Source: Circinella minor
Taxonomy: Eukaryota > Mucoromycota > Mucoromycetes > Mucorales > Lichtheimiaceae
Direction of reading: 5' to 3'
Length of the DNA stretch: 64,000 nt
Assembly (NCBI GenBank): GCA_016758965.1
Contig: JAEPRB010000152.1
Coordinates: 35,445 to 99,444, forward strand
This document shows positions 37,699 to 49,505 of the stretch, in pieces; position 1 is the stretch's first letter, and the number at the start of each line of letters is the position of its first letter. The notes beneath the pieces were generated by a model. The model ran no database searches and had not been told where the DNA came from. It saw nothing but the letters and a program-made list of their open reading frames with translations. A program made the position numbers and the translations under genes.

Positions 37699-40676
37699 TT
37701 ATAATTGACCTTTAATGTCAATCTTTTTAAACTGTTTGGAACTTTCTCCAAAAAACCTTGATGCTAATTTGGTATCCAATGCTTTTTTATCTTGTGTGAA
37801 TATACTTGCATCATGACTCTTTAAAAATTTTAATAAATCTTCTTGTCGTTCAAAAGCTAACTCATTTTGAATGAATTCAAGTGACATTGTAGGTCGATAA
37901 CTAATTATTCGTTTAACACACCGCAAAATAATAATAATAATAATTAATAATTGTGGGAGATCCTATGTTGTAATTTCATCCTTTATTAAGGATATACTTA
38001 CGCTTTACATAAAATTAACATTGCTCTAACTCGTTCTCGTTCTACGAATTGATCCATTAAATAACCACCCATTTGTGGTGCTGATACATATAATTTAAAG
38101 AAACGATGATAATTTGATGTTGATAATGCTGATCGGACCTGTAATGCATGTTTTACCAAATCATTTTGTTTTTGTTCTGCTGTTAATTCAAACATGATAG
38201 AATTTATATCTAATAGTATTTTAAATCAAGAATTTTAAGTTAGATAAAAAATAATTAATAGATAACAATAATAATATTCTCTTTACCTGACCAATTTTGT
38301 GTATGTAAATAATATAATATACGATATGCAGTAAATTCCATGACATTTCCATTTATACCCATTGCATATAATTGTTTAAGTTGAGATTGACATTGATTAT
38401 ATTCACCTAAATCACCCTATTCAAAAACAAAGAAATATATATCAATAATCAATAATCAATAGATATTTCAAAAAAAAAGTATGTAAAATAATAAAAAGAA
38501 ATTTTACTTTTTCCAATGCAATTCGGGCATGAATTTCATATACTGTAACAGTAAACTCATCACGTATCCGTTGTACCTATATTATATATATATATATATA
38601 TTATTTTTAATTGTTGCATAGTAACTATATTCAAGAAAGAAAGAAAAATACTTACTGTAAGATCCTGTCTCATGGATTTAAATTGATCACAAATATAAGT
38701 ATAATTTTGCTCATCTCTCCATTTTGTCTTTAATAATTCTAATGTCTTTTTTAATACTTTAGGTGGTCGAACAGTAGATGGATCTGGTGCCTTTTTATAT
38801 AAAATTAATTTTTAATATAAATTTCAATTATTAAAAAGATATAATAATAATAATAATAAACTTACAGAAGTTAAACGAAAATAATTTTTCTCAAGCATTT
38901 GTGAAGTTCCAATAATTGAGTCATGTTTATTAATATCCATCATTTGCTATAATAAACAATTAATTAATTATTTAATAAAATACTATTGTTTTCGTTTTGT
39001 ACACCATTAATCTCACATATCCAATAATAATAATAATAAAAACTTACCAAACCAATAGCAACTCGATTACGTGGTGACTCGGATTGTAATTGAAATCGTC
39101 TCTGTCTGCTCTGTCGTTTTTCATCTTCTTGATCAAGTCCTTGAATACCATGATAATCTTTTCTTTTCCTAGATGATGAAAATGTAGTAACGCCATGGTT
39201 AGGTGAAGTATTTTGATAAGGGTATCTATCTGAGCCTTGTTTAGTTTTTAATGTTTTTCTAAATCGTGCTGTTCCACATGCTCTATGAAATAGCATCATA
39301 ATCAGTTAATAATAATAATAATAAAATCTTATTTATTATCCATCCATTCTTCTCTCAAATACTAATCATAATAGAAACTTACAAAGGTAAATCCATATTT
39401 GACCAATCTAACGTCATTAAAGTTCCTTCTCGATGTTTTTCCAAAATTAATCTTCTTAACTCATTTTCTGCTTCATCTCGACGATCAGGAATACAATTAT
39501 TGAATACTTCCTCCACATATTGTCTATAATAATAATTATATATATATATATATAGTTGTGAGTAATAAAAGTTATAATTTTTTTTTTTTTTTTTACACAA
39601 ACGTGAAATTTTTTTAAATGAATATTTTTACTTTAAAGATGGAGGCCAAGATTCCATTGAAGGAGGCTTTGATGTTGTTGTTGATTGAATTGATCCAGGT
39701 GAAGTTGGATTTGAAATAGAAGCTTGTGAAGTAGATGATGAATTATCTTGAACATTATTAGGCTTACCAGACTTTTTTGAACTATCCATCATCATCATCA
39801 TTGGTTTTGGTTTCGGTTTACCTATTTTAAAAAAAAATATTATATTTTTTATATTAATGTCATTGTTATATATTATATAAAAAAAAAACTATATATTACT
39901 TACTTGTAGAAGTAGGGGTTACTTTAATATAACTTGGAGGTTCCCTTTTCGATGTTGGTTGTGGTTGTGGTTGAACAGTATTTCTTGATTGTACAAAACC
40001 TGAAGAAGGAGCTTGATACGTATTCCAAGGATTATTACCACTATTACTATTAGTAACTGCTGTTGTAGGTGGATAATAATATCCATTTGTGATACTAGCA
40101 TTATTACTATTATTATTACTACTATCAAAAGTGTTATTGTTATTACTATTATACGCGTATTGTGAAGTTGCTGATGGCAATGTCTCAGAACTTCCTGGAG
40201 CAAGAGGTTGCTGTGGATGCTGCTGCTGTTGTTGTTGTGCATGAGAATAATAATCACCATAACCTTCATAATGAGTTCCACCAGCAGTTGCAGAATAATC
40301 ATAGTTACTGTAATCATATTGGTATTGTTGGGGAGCAGAAGAAGTAGTAGCAGAGGTACCTGATGAAGCAGCGGTTGGGTATTGATAATAATTTTGATAA
40401 TAAGATTGATCAACACCTGCTTGTTGAGGATATTGATAATATGAATAATTTGAATCTGCATGTTGTTGTTGTTCTTGAGATTCTTGTTGTTGTTGCTGTT
40501 GCCATGGATCACTCCTATTTATTTAATTAAAAAATAAAATAAAAAAAAAAAGAAGCATTTTAAAATTAAAAACAAGAATAATTTTCATATTTAAAGAATA
40601 ATAGTTAAAAAGAGAGAAGAAGAAAAAAAAGAGTTTACCATGGGTGATGTGCTTGATTATCTGGTTGCTGTGCCAT
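37699..40676 (-). CDS. LENG8/THP3-like SAC3/GANP-domain protein
   Basis: Yeast THP3 and animal LENG8 form a TREX-2-related PCI complex with CSN12 in transcript elongation, splicing and mRNA retention. The protein begins [17 protein letters not shown] (intron 40515-40638 after the first 12 codons) and has a 280-residue Gln/Tyr/Ser/Asn-rich N-terminus. It then has [26 protein letters not shown]-type [20 protein letters not shown], a basic nuclear-type segment, then the SAC3/PCI region: [91 protein letters not shown] and a final winged-helix part ending KKIDIKGQL. These are the family hallmarks. There are about 11 exons. It is divergent from TTI1. Confidence 0.9.
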
Positions 40677-40949
40677 TTTTTAAGCACTCGATTATTATTA
40701 TTTTTTTTTGTAGAAACTTGGTATTGGGCAAAAAGAAGAAACCTATGAATTATTAAAGCCTTACGGAATTTATTAAAATTAAGTCAGCTGTGGAAAAATA
40801 TATGCTTTCCAAGCAAAAAACCACTTTTTTTTTTTTAGTGTGTTGTTGGCGTGCTTTGCGTAAAGACTGTAAGTTTTTAATAATCATTCAATTGAACTGA
40901 AACTAATTTATTTCTAATTTTGAGAAAAAAAAAAAAAAAGAAATAAAAA

Positions 40950-43900
40950 ATGCAGAGACCATCGGACGAAGTACTTGACTTTTTTAGTAATGTCTTGACT
41001 ATTCGTAACCAACTTGAAACCGATTTAGCATCTCCTCCTACACGTCAAAGCAGTCGTCAAGTTACTTTACAACTCAATCAACTATACGATCTTTTAAGTA
41101 ACACAATCGATTTGGAAACAAAATGTGATCGACGACTTATCAACTTTATGTTAGCAACACTTATGCCAGTACTTCAATGGATCAAAAGTACACCAAAACA
41201 ACAGGAACAACAACAACAACAACAACAACAACAGCGTTACAATAACGTTATAGAAGCGTGGTTAAAATGTATCAATATATTTTTATCAAGAACGTATTGG
41301 ACTATAGAATCACCCACTCAATTATTAGAACAACTTATAATTTTATTCACAAACTTTATGATCCATGCAACAAAAACAGAAGAAGAAATTCAACATTTAG
41401 CAGTTCAATGTATGAAAACCACATTATCAAAACTTACAGATGATAATGATTTGATCCAAACCTTACGTGACCTTAAATTTCGACCTCAAATGGCAGGAAG
41501 TATTTCTGCTCTGTTAGATATTATTCGTAAAGGGGATGCATTACAGTTACGAATGGATGCCATGCATACATTATCTATTTTGGTTTTGAATGCACTGGGA
41601 CAAGTTGATAGTGTGGCCGTATTTTTACCGGGCATTGTATCCGCATTGGGTCGAACGATTTATCAAAAACAAGAAAAAGAGAATCAACAAATATTATCAA
41701 CATCATTGGAAGTTCTTGGTAATGTAATTGTATTTGTGATGCAAGACGAATGTGCACCTAATTTTATTGTTCATAAAATAAATTCACTCCATGATCTATT
41801 ATCTACCACACCCAATCATAACAGTAATAACAACGATAACCATATCAACAAGGACAAAGAAAAAGAAAAAGAAACATTGGCCACCAACGACACAAAAGAA
41901 TTTGTTCAAAACTTTTATACAACAACCAAAAAGAAAATCAAGGGACAACTTGATTTTATTTTTTCAATTAAAAGTTATAATACGGATTGGCGAGTGCGTC
42001 GTGCCATGGTTCGTTTTGCAGGCAAATTACTTATCAAATGCTCACAGACACTTGATAATTGTACATCTTTATTATTGAAAATGGTGGTACTTTTTATTGA
42101 CGACGAATATATTCAAGTAGCAACTGAAGCTCAATTACAAATTCGTGATATTATGCAAGTTCCAGTATTTGAACAATCTATTATACCCACGTTAAAGGAA
42201 AATTTGGCGGACAGTATTAATTCTATACCGAGGATCTTGATCAATGGGGATGAAGGAGATAAAGTGACGACCATGACATTAGTTACGGGATATGTTCTTA
42301 TTCTCGGCAATCGACATGCACAAGGAGTGTTGGATAGTACTATTATCAAGACATTAGATGGTTGGCTTGCTGCATTTCAAATTGATCAAGGTGGATTAAA
42401 TGTGCTTGATGAAAATAGACAAAATAGCAACAAGTTTATTGAATTTCAAAAGGAACAAGATTATGAAAAAGAAAGTTCAAAAGATTCTGACAGTACTAAT
42501 ACTACTACTTGTCCAGAGCAACAGGAGTCATCGCCTATATATCCAAAAGTACGATTTAAATATTTGGTAGCGGATCGTACAACAGCACAAGCAGGAAGAA
42601 TGTTAAATGTGATTGGACGTTATGGTAATTTATCTTTTTGGTTGGATCTTCTTATGGATTGTTTTCGAGAACAAGAATTAGATATACAACCTCAAGCAGC
42701 ATATATGATTCATTCACTTCTTTCTGGTGCAGCTACAGAAGAAATTGATACCATTGATCCACAATTTCTTTCACGCAGAACGACAAATGATCCCGAAGAA
42801 ACATTCGACGTCAAGACCATAGCATTACATGTACTTCATGAAATCATTTTACTTGTCATTGATCCAGTTATTACCACAGTCGATCATCCTACAAGTGTCA
42901 TTGCTCCTGGAGGAAAACAATTTCACAAATTGAAAAAAGAATTAGAAACAGCAGAAATCTTGGCGACATGTTTTGGACTACAAATTGTTGGATTAACAGC
43001 ATCTATCCTAGAAGCTGAATCTATACAAGATGAATTAATTACTTTGCTTTATCCACTTTTGGCTCACTTGGGATCACCCAATGTATTTATTCATAATTAT
43101 GCATTGATTACCTTGAATGCCATTGCACTTGTTTGTAATAAACATGGAGGAGGAGCACAACAATTGGCAGTGGAAAACATTGATTATATTATCAATATGG
43201 TTTCGCAACGAATATCTGTATTAGAGGATAATTTAAGAGCACCATTGGTTTTAAAAGCCTTGATTCGGATAGGTGGACCTAAAACGATTGATTATTTGGA
43301 AGATACAGTAGAAGAAATATTTGATGCTTTGGATGGGTATCATATGGATGATTGGTCATGTACACAATTATGCAGCGTTTTAGCAGAGATTGTACGTGTG
43401 GTGTATCGAAAGAATACGATCTCGATGGAAATAAGGAAAGAACATGATGATTCATCAAAACACCAAGAACAACACGAATCGATGGATAAAGAACAACATA
43501 AAATATCCAATGAAATTTCTAATTTTATTAAATTAAACAAGTTAAATAATGAAAAAGAAGATGAGGATGATAGAGTAAATCAAACACCTAAAAGTATGGA
43601 GGAAATAGGACGATATTTTTTGGATCAGCAACAAAAAAAAAGCAAGCAACCTCAATCTTTTGATCCCACGCAATTAATTCCTGGTTACGAAGATACTAAT
43701 AATGACAACGAGGCCAATGATGACGAAGAGATCAAACCACCCGATGATACACCCGAACCATTATCACGAGCCCAACAAATGACTTTGGATATTATGAACA
43801 AATCACGTCATTTTTTAACTGCATCATCACCTCAACTTCGTGTGGAAATGCTTGGATTATTTTCTGCTGGTACGAAGGTATTAGCTTCTCGACTTGACAA

Positions 43901-44471
43901 ACTAGGTGTTCTTGTCAATCAAACATGGCCACATATCATTCAACGACTGTCCGATAAAGAAAATAATATGGTCATATTGGAAGCTATTACCATTATTGGA
44001 TCTATTGCAGAGTCACTTCATGATTTTATATCAAATCGAGTCAAGGATTTCTGGCCAAAATTCAAAGAACTTTTAAAACAAGGACGAAATGAATCGTATC
44101 ATTATTCTGCTTATTCCTATATTCATCGACTTCATAACGCGATTTTGGTGACTCTCAAATCAGTGATAGACCATTGTGTTGTAAGAGCAACTCAAATACC
44201 GGAAATGATGGATGAAATCAAATGGTATTTGGATGAACGATTTCATGTGGAACTGCAACAAAGTGCAATCCATGTATTTAGTAGCATGAGTAAAAATTAT
44301 CCAGATACTGTTTGGCTTTATATGTTATCATTGGTGAGTCATGAAGAATCGACGATTATAGATGAAACAGGACAGTTTAATACGTTTGTGATACCTGAAT
44401 GGATGAAGGTTAAAGAATCATATTATCGTAGAAATGCAAGACATATCTTGTCACTAGTACCTGCAAGATAA
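40950..44471 (+). CDS. TTI1: TELO2-interacting protein 1 (TTI1) homologue
   Basis: HEAT-repeat subunit of the Tel2-Tti1-Tti2 cochaperone that stabilises PIKK kinases (mTOR, ATM, ATR, DNA-PK). It is one uninterrupted 1173-codon frame from MQRPSDEVLDFFSNVL, remarkable in a genome where most genes are split. Typical elements: LKFRPQMAGSISALLDIIR, WRVRRAMVRFAGKLL, EIGLLLE-like helical repeats, FIHNYALITLNAIALVCNK, ENIDYIINMVSQRISVLED and LVLKALIRIGGPKTIDYLED, and the C-terminal HEAT region WPHIIQRLSDKENNMVILEA. Low-complexity insertions (a Gln run at about residues 83-96, acidic linkers at about 830-950) separate repeat blocks. The length is close to human TTI1 (about 1090) plus inserts. The start is supported by an A-rich leader and the absence of an upstream in-frame ATG. 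Confidence 0.88.
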   Translation: MQRPSDEVLDFFSNVLTIRNQLETDLASPPTRQSSRQVTLQLNQLYDLLSNTIDLETKCDRRLINFMLATLMPVLQWIKSTPKQQEQQQQQQQQQRYNNVIEAWLKCINIFLSRTYWTIESPTQLLEQLIILFTNFMIHATKTEEEIQHLAVQCMKTTLSKLTDDNDLIQTLRDLKFRPQMAGSISALLDIIRKGDALQLRMDAMHTLSILVLNALGQVDSVAVFLPGIVSALGRTIYQKQEKENQQILSTSLEVLGNVIVFVMQDECAPNFIVHKINSLHDLLSTTPNHNSNNNDNHINKDKEKEKETLATNDTKEFVQNFYTTTKKKIKGQLDFIFSIKSYNTDWRVRRAMVRFAGKLLIKCSQTLDNCTSLLLKMVVLFIDDEYIQVATEAQLQIRDIMQVPVFEQSIIPTLKENLADSINSIPRILINGDEGDKVTTMTLVTGYVLILGNRHAQGVLDSTIIKTLDGWLAAFQIDQGGLNVLDENRQNSNKFIEFQKEQDYEKESSKDSDSTNTTTCPEQQESSPIYPKVRFKYLVADRTTAQAGRMLNVIGRYGNLSFWLDLLMDCFREQELDIQPQAAYMIHSLLSGAATEEIDTIDPQFLSRRTTNDPEETFDVKTIALHVLHEIILLVIDPVITTVDHPTSVIAPGGKQFHKLKKELETAEILATCFGLQIVGLTASILEAESIQDELITLLYPLLAHLGSPNVFIHNYALITLNAIALVCNKHGGGAQQLAVENIDYIINMVSQRISVLEDNLRAPLVLKALIRIGGPKTIDYLEDTVEEIFDALDGYHMDDWSCTQLCSVLAEIVRVVYRKNTISMEIRKEHDDSSKHQEQHESMDKEQHKISNEISNFIKLNKLNNEKEDEDDRVNQTPKSMEEIGRYFLDQQQKKSKQPQSFDPTQLIPGYEDTNNDNEANDDEEIKPPDDTPEPLSRAQQMTLDIMNKSRHFLTASSPQLRVEMLGLFSAGTKVLASRLDKLGVLVNQTWPHIIQRLSDKENNMVILEAITIIGSIAESLHDFISNRVKDFWPKFKELLKQGRNESYHYSAYSYIHRLHNAILVTLKSVIDHCVVRATQIPEMMDEIKWYLDERFHVELQQSAIHVFSSMSKNYPDTVWLYMLSLVSHEESTIIDETGQFNTFVIPEWMKVKESYYRRNARHILSLVPAR

Positions 44472-44829
44472 TAATTTTAATACGACTACTTTTGTACATA
44501 TGTATTTATATATATATATTTATACACACATACACATACATACATACCATATAATATATAGCATACATTTTTCTTTTTACATATAACCCACCAAAAGCTG
44601 TCCCCCTTTCATACAATATTATTATTTCCTAGTTTGTACGTATTGTTAAATAAATTAAACTAGTAAATTTATTCAGATAATAAAGTGGATATATAGAATA
44701 TACATCAAAAATAGTTTTTATACAAATATGTTTGAATGTAATTATTAGGAAGGGGGGTATATTATACAACTATTATAGAGTTTTGTTGTTGTTGTTGTTG
44801 TTTCAGTAAAGTATTTATATCAATCAATT
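44472..44829. other. Convergent intergenic region
   Basis: 3' flanks of TTI1 and paralogue B. It contains a TTTATATATATA and CACATACA-rich stretch and a TTG microsatellite near 44783-44800. No gene was found. Confidence 0.5.
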
Positions 44830-45719
44830 CTAACAAACTCTACGAGATGAATGAGAAATTGGTGTTGCATATGAAATAATATGTACTTTACTCGCTAACT
44901 GATTAACATTTAACTTTATAGTATTCATTTCATTAGATATTAATCGTTTTTCTTTTTTTTGTTCTTGAAATCTTTGACGCTTATTTGAGAATGAAACAAT
45001 TTCATCTCTTTTAAGCTCTTCTTGTCCTAATAGACGATAACCAGATATGTTTAGCTGTTCTTGTCCCAATAAACGATAACCAGATGTATTAACTTTAGGT
45101 GTTTGTTGTGTTGATCGTGATAATGAAGGTGTTGTAGATAGTAATTGATTTTTTGATACTGTTGTACTAATAATGTATCCTATATTTAAAAGTTTATTAA
45201 TTAAATTTTCCCATTATATAATAAATAATATAATTGATATTTATAAAATATAAATTCACCTTTATTCATTCCTTCTATAACTTGACATTCATTATTATTA
45301 TTATTATCAAAAAATTGTTCATTTTCAAGAAACACTGGTTCTGAGGGTCGTTTATAACTAAAAAACCGACTACGACGCCGTAAAGGTCGTAATACACATG
45401 AATTTTGAATATTACTTTCTCCTTTCCGTTCAGCTTCTCTCATTAAATGCTTTTTCTCTTCAACAGGATAGCTATCATATACGTCTCTTTTCCATTCAGG
45501 TCCATGTTGTGGATGATGTATCAATAACGAAATATAATTTCTTGTGGCACGGTAAGTGCAAATTTCAAACTTATGATCGTAATATCGAAGTAGATCGTCT
45601 TGACTCATTGGAAACAAAGGAGGTTGATCTTTACCAAGACGTTCAGGGCGACGTTCCTGGACGAAACGTTTGTAATGAACAATAGCAAGTCGATATTTCT
45701 CTGAAAATGAATCCCCCAT
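44830..45719 (-). CDS. Paralogue B of the unrecognised two-exon gene family (269 aa)
   Basis: Exons 45260-45719 and 44830-45179 give 810 nt (269 aa). The conserved N-terminal block reads YRLAIVHYKRFVQERRPERL, PPLFPMSQDDLLRYYDHKF and YRATRNYISLLIHHPQHGPE. It aligns with paralogue A at 31831-32751, and the intron lies at the same site and phase: ...EGMNKG joined to YIISTT. The C-terminal half is basic, with two tandem SGYRLLGQE units and a helical EMNTIKLNVNQLASKVHIIS segment matching the DVNEWANRVSIVPSVTPIA segment of A. An alternative start using exon 45875-45905 (MSRKISATLK) and acceptor 45700 also keeps frame (273 aa). Function is not recognised. Confidence 0.75.
45019..45085 (-). repeat. 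In-frame tandem duplication inside paralogue B
   Basis: Two nearly identical 28-nt copies at 45019-45046 and 45058-45085, spaced by 39 nt (13 codons), each encode SGYRLLGQE. Only two or so bases differ, so the duplication is recent. Paralogue A lacks it. Confidence 0.85.
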
Positions 45720-46699
45720 GATAAATAATGGTATTTAAATAAATAAATAAAAAAAAAAAAAAACCAACAAACGTTTATATGTTTATATGTAAACAAGTTG
45801 ACACGAAAAAAAAAAAAAAATCAAAACAGCGACGCGAGGTTCTTTACACGAAAGCAAGAATAGTTTTTACCTACCTTTGAGAGTTGCTGAAATTTTTCGC
45901 GACATGCTTATCACTTGAGGTAATATAATCCTGAAAAAAATTGCAACAGGTTTTGATTGACGAGGGTGAAAGGAAAAGTAAGAATAGCTGTTAATCTGGA
46001 AAAAAAAATAGGGGGTTGACTTGTATTTTACTTACTGTGTCATGAAGTTAAAAAAAAAAGCATCACTTTTGTTTTGTTTCTGTGTTTTAGATAATGAATT
46101 AACTTATATAACTTATTAAAATCACATGATAAATTTAAAATAAGCATATCATACATTTATATTATACTTGTACGTAGTAAAAAAACAAAACATAAAATAG
46201 ACACATTGAATAAGATAAAGTGCTGTGCAATTTTATATAAGCTAATATGCTATTTTCAAATCACATTCAGAATCGTAAATAACAGTGTATATTTCAAAAT
46301 AACATATATTGTGTCTGCTTATTTAAATGAATACGTAGGATTGAAGTAAAAAATTACCTATCCGTAATTAGCTTGCTGGTAAATAAGAATTATACAAACT
46401 ATAATACCTATGAGTTATTTACATAATGAAAAAGCTGGTATAATTTAATGGAATTACCTATGTTGTCGATGTCTAGGGTAATCCGTTCCCAATTAATTAT
46501 TTCATTTATCTATACTATAAATCTAAATATTTTACTAGGTATTAACGCTTCTCTTCACCATTGCATACTCAAATGCATTTATACAGTATTGAGTACCAGT
46601 TTGACGAATAATCACTGTAATATGTTTCTTGATGCCAGCTTGATGAACCAAGTATATACTAATTGATCTTCAATAAAAATCACAACCGGTTTGATACTA
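45720..46699. other. Upstream region of paralogue B
   Basis: AT-rich. It holds the possible extra first exon of paralogue B (45875-45905, donor GTAGGT). A 73-codon plus-strand frame at 46448-46666 has no recognisable domain and is taken as chance or relic. Confidence 0.4.
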
Positions 46700-46965
46700 A
46701 TGGTAAAATTGATCTTTATCGACCTACATATTATCTTCCTTAACGAATTCTGGTACCTTTGTCGATCAAATGCTTATGCTATCAATGAGCTGTCAGGTAT
46801 GAGAAAAAAAATAGATCACAGAATGGAAAAATTCAATGTATGAGAGAGGAAGAAGAAGGATAGATGTTGTTAATGCATTTTTTTATAGATAAGCAAAGCG
46901 CAAAAACATCAATGCAAAAATATGAAGGACTCTGTGTTCAACAGAGACGTAAAGTAACATTTTAA
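46700..46965 (+). CDS. Candidate two-exon micro-gene, unrecognised (57 aa)
   Basis: Not recognised. ATG at 46700 opens a 97-nt exon ending at CAG with donor GTATGA (46796). An acceptor TTTTTTTATAG leads to an exon at 46889-46965 that stays in frame to TAA. The product starts MVKLIFIDLHIIFLNEFWYL and ends QQRRKVTF. The 92-nt intron has the size usual in this window. Short frames like this can arise by chance in AT-rich DNA, so confidence is low. Confidence 0.2.
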
Positions 46966-47810
46966 ATATATTATATTCTATATATTTATATATTCGAATT
47001 AGATATTGTATATAGGTACTATACTACTTATAAATACAATTCAAGACTTATGTTTTTATATTCTTTTTCTAATTAAAAGTAACCCATGTTGTAATTAACT
47101 TTAACGAATGTTTGATAATATGCCCAAAAAAAAAAAATGAATATCGAAATACATTTATTATTATTACTTTACAAATACAGTAAACCTAGTATTCATTGAT
47201 AGACTAAAATAACCAAGAATATATAATACGTAAGGAAATCAACTTTATACAAATCTTGGAAATGGGTACGTGATACTATATAAAACTAGTAGTGTAAAAA
47301 CAGTTATTTACTGTACATATATTTTTCATAACAAGCGAATACAGTGTTCGTTTTTTTTTTTTTTTTGTCTCCTTTTTTTTGTCACTTTCACTATGGATAA
47401 TATATAATATATAATTTAATCCGATGAATTCACCGTAAAAAACCAACGATTCATTCGGAATTATCATACATGACATCTTTTTTTTTTCTCATGAATTATT
47501 GTATTGGTGGGAAAAGAGAGTACACATGATATCATTATTATGTAGAGATAAAACAAACGGACATTAGGAAACAGGAAAAAGACAATTTACCCGAATTTGG
47601 GCAAATTTATTATTATGATTATGATGGAACAATAGTGTAACATTCAAATAACTTTCATGCAGAGTGTACTTTGAATTCTTTATTTTCATCTGTTTTTTTC
47701 TGGTATATAAAAGCAATAGGTTTTCTTTTTGATATTTTTATTATACGTACTAAATATTAATTATTTATCTATTTACTTACTCACCGCCTATTACACATTT
47801 ATTAGAATAC
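46966..47810. other. Pectinesterase upstream region
   Basis: AT-rich, with poly-T at 47351-47366 and TATATAAAAGC at 47705-47715, about 100 nt before the pectinesterase ATG. That is a plausible TATA box. No gene was seen. Confidence 0.45.
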
Positions 47811-48492
47811 ATGTTGATTATTATAAAAGGCAATAAGATAGTTATTGGTCTTCTTCTATTTTGTTTTGGTTTACTATCTACTTTTGTCAACATTACAACT
47901 GCTGCTGTTATTGCCAAGACCAACAATATTATTACAGTTAGCAAACAAAACAAAAATGCTGATTTTGATACTGTATGTTTGTTATTTGCCAAGTATTACG
48001 TATTTTACATTTATGAAGAATTTTATTATACTAATATAGTAATATTAACTAATATCCTTTTTTAATTATTACAAATTTAAATGTTTTTGTTACATACGTA
48101 ACAACTAAAAAAAAAACCAGATAACTGCTGCTTTGGCTTCAGTACCAGATAACAAAGAAGAATATGAAATTGAAATTGATTCTGGAATTTATGAAGAACA
48201 ATTAATTATTGAACGATCAGCTCCTGTAATTTTCCGTGGAAAAATAAATAATAATAATCATGACGAAATTATATCGAAAACATCATCATATAAAGATAAT
48301 ACGGTAACATTGGCATGGAATCAAAGTACAGGTGATGCCTATGCCGTAAGTATATATATCACAGAAAGAATATATAAACTTATTCCCTTTCAATTTATTT
48401 TGATTATTACGTATTATCTGAATTGTACATGCTTTTTTTTTGTCGTTTACGTAATAATTTTATGTGTTTTTTTTATTCATTATCATCAATGA

Positions 48493-48528
<36 letters not shown>

Positions 48529-49505
48529 GGGAAAAAGTGATGAAGATACTTCAGTAGTTGTTGTCAAAACCAATGGATTCCGTGCCTATAATATTAACTT
48601 TAATCAAACTTTCGGTCTTGGTTTTGATGGACCTCAAGCTGTTGCAGTTACTGTCGATGCAGATCAAACTGTATTTGATCAATGTTTGTTTACAAGTTAT
48701 CAGGATACATTATTCGTTGGTAATACAACATGGACTGGAAGACAATACTACTTTAAAGAAAGTTATATTGCAGGAGGTTCGTATTTTTATACAATATATG
48801 CTATTACGTACTACTTTATTAAATACGTACCAAACAGAATAGCATTCTCTACGTAGTCAATATTTTTCTATAAAAATAATGATAATGGAAATGTAATCTA
48901 GACTAAAAATGACAACAATTTATAACAGCGGTAGACTTTATTTTTGGTAATTCCTCCACGTATTTTGATAAATGTATCATTGCTTCGAATGGACCAGGCC
49001 ATATTTCAGCGCAAAAACGTCAATTTCATTATGAAGATATGAAAATCCCTTCTGCTATGATATTTAATGAATGTCAACTTATTACAGATTGGAATACCAA
49101 TGGTGTTGATATTAAAGGAAAACAAGACCTGGGAAGACCTTGGAGAAAATATGCCAAAGTTATATATATGAATCCTTATATTGGAGATCATATTAAACCA
49201 GAAGGTTGGGGTGATTGGTATTCAAGTACTTTGGGTGATTATTCCAATGTTGAATACCTGGAATTTAATAATTCAGGGCCTGGTTCATGGGAAATGGTAA
49301 ATTATTTGTTATCTTTATTATACATAGTTATATGTATGAAATTTTCCTAATATTTTTATCTATTGAATAAACATTTTGATTCTTATTATTTTAGAATGTG
49401 GAAGCAAGAGAAAGTGTTAATTATACAAGATTAATTGATTATCAAAAAGCTAAACAATATAATTTAAAAGAATGGTATAGCTCTGATTTATCCTGGCTTG
49501 TATAA
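47811..49505 (+). CDS. Pectinesterase (pectin methylesterase, CE8)
   Basis: Secreted right-handed beta-helix enzyme that removes methyl groups from plant-cell-wall homogalacturonan. Exons 47811-47972, 48121-48345, 48530-48776, 48929-49296 and 49395-49505 are all in phase (1113 nt, 370 aa). A hydrophobic N-terminus (IVIGLLLFCFGLLSTFV) acts as signal peptide. CE8 motifs in order: DSGIYEEQL (GxYxE), GPQAVAVTVDAD, the catalytic SYQDTLFV, the second catalytic Asp in VDFIFGNSST, and DLGRPWRKYAKVIY with the active-site Arg. Several Asn-X-Thr/Ser sites fit secretion. The motifs are complete, so the enzyme should be active. It suggests a plant-associated or plant-debris lifestyle. A TATAAAA element lies about 100 nt upstream. 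Confidence 0.95.

Noticed and set aside
39919..40512. 197-codon frame overlapping the LENG8-like gene in another frame
   Set aside because: Shadow of Gln/Asn/Ser repeat codons; the LENG8 frame has the conserved domains and consistent splice sites.
46448..46666. 72-codon plus-strand open frame
   Set aside because: No recognisable domain, no supporting exons and base composition of intergenic DNA.
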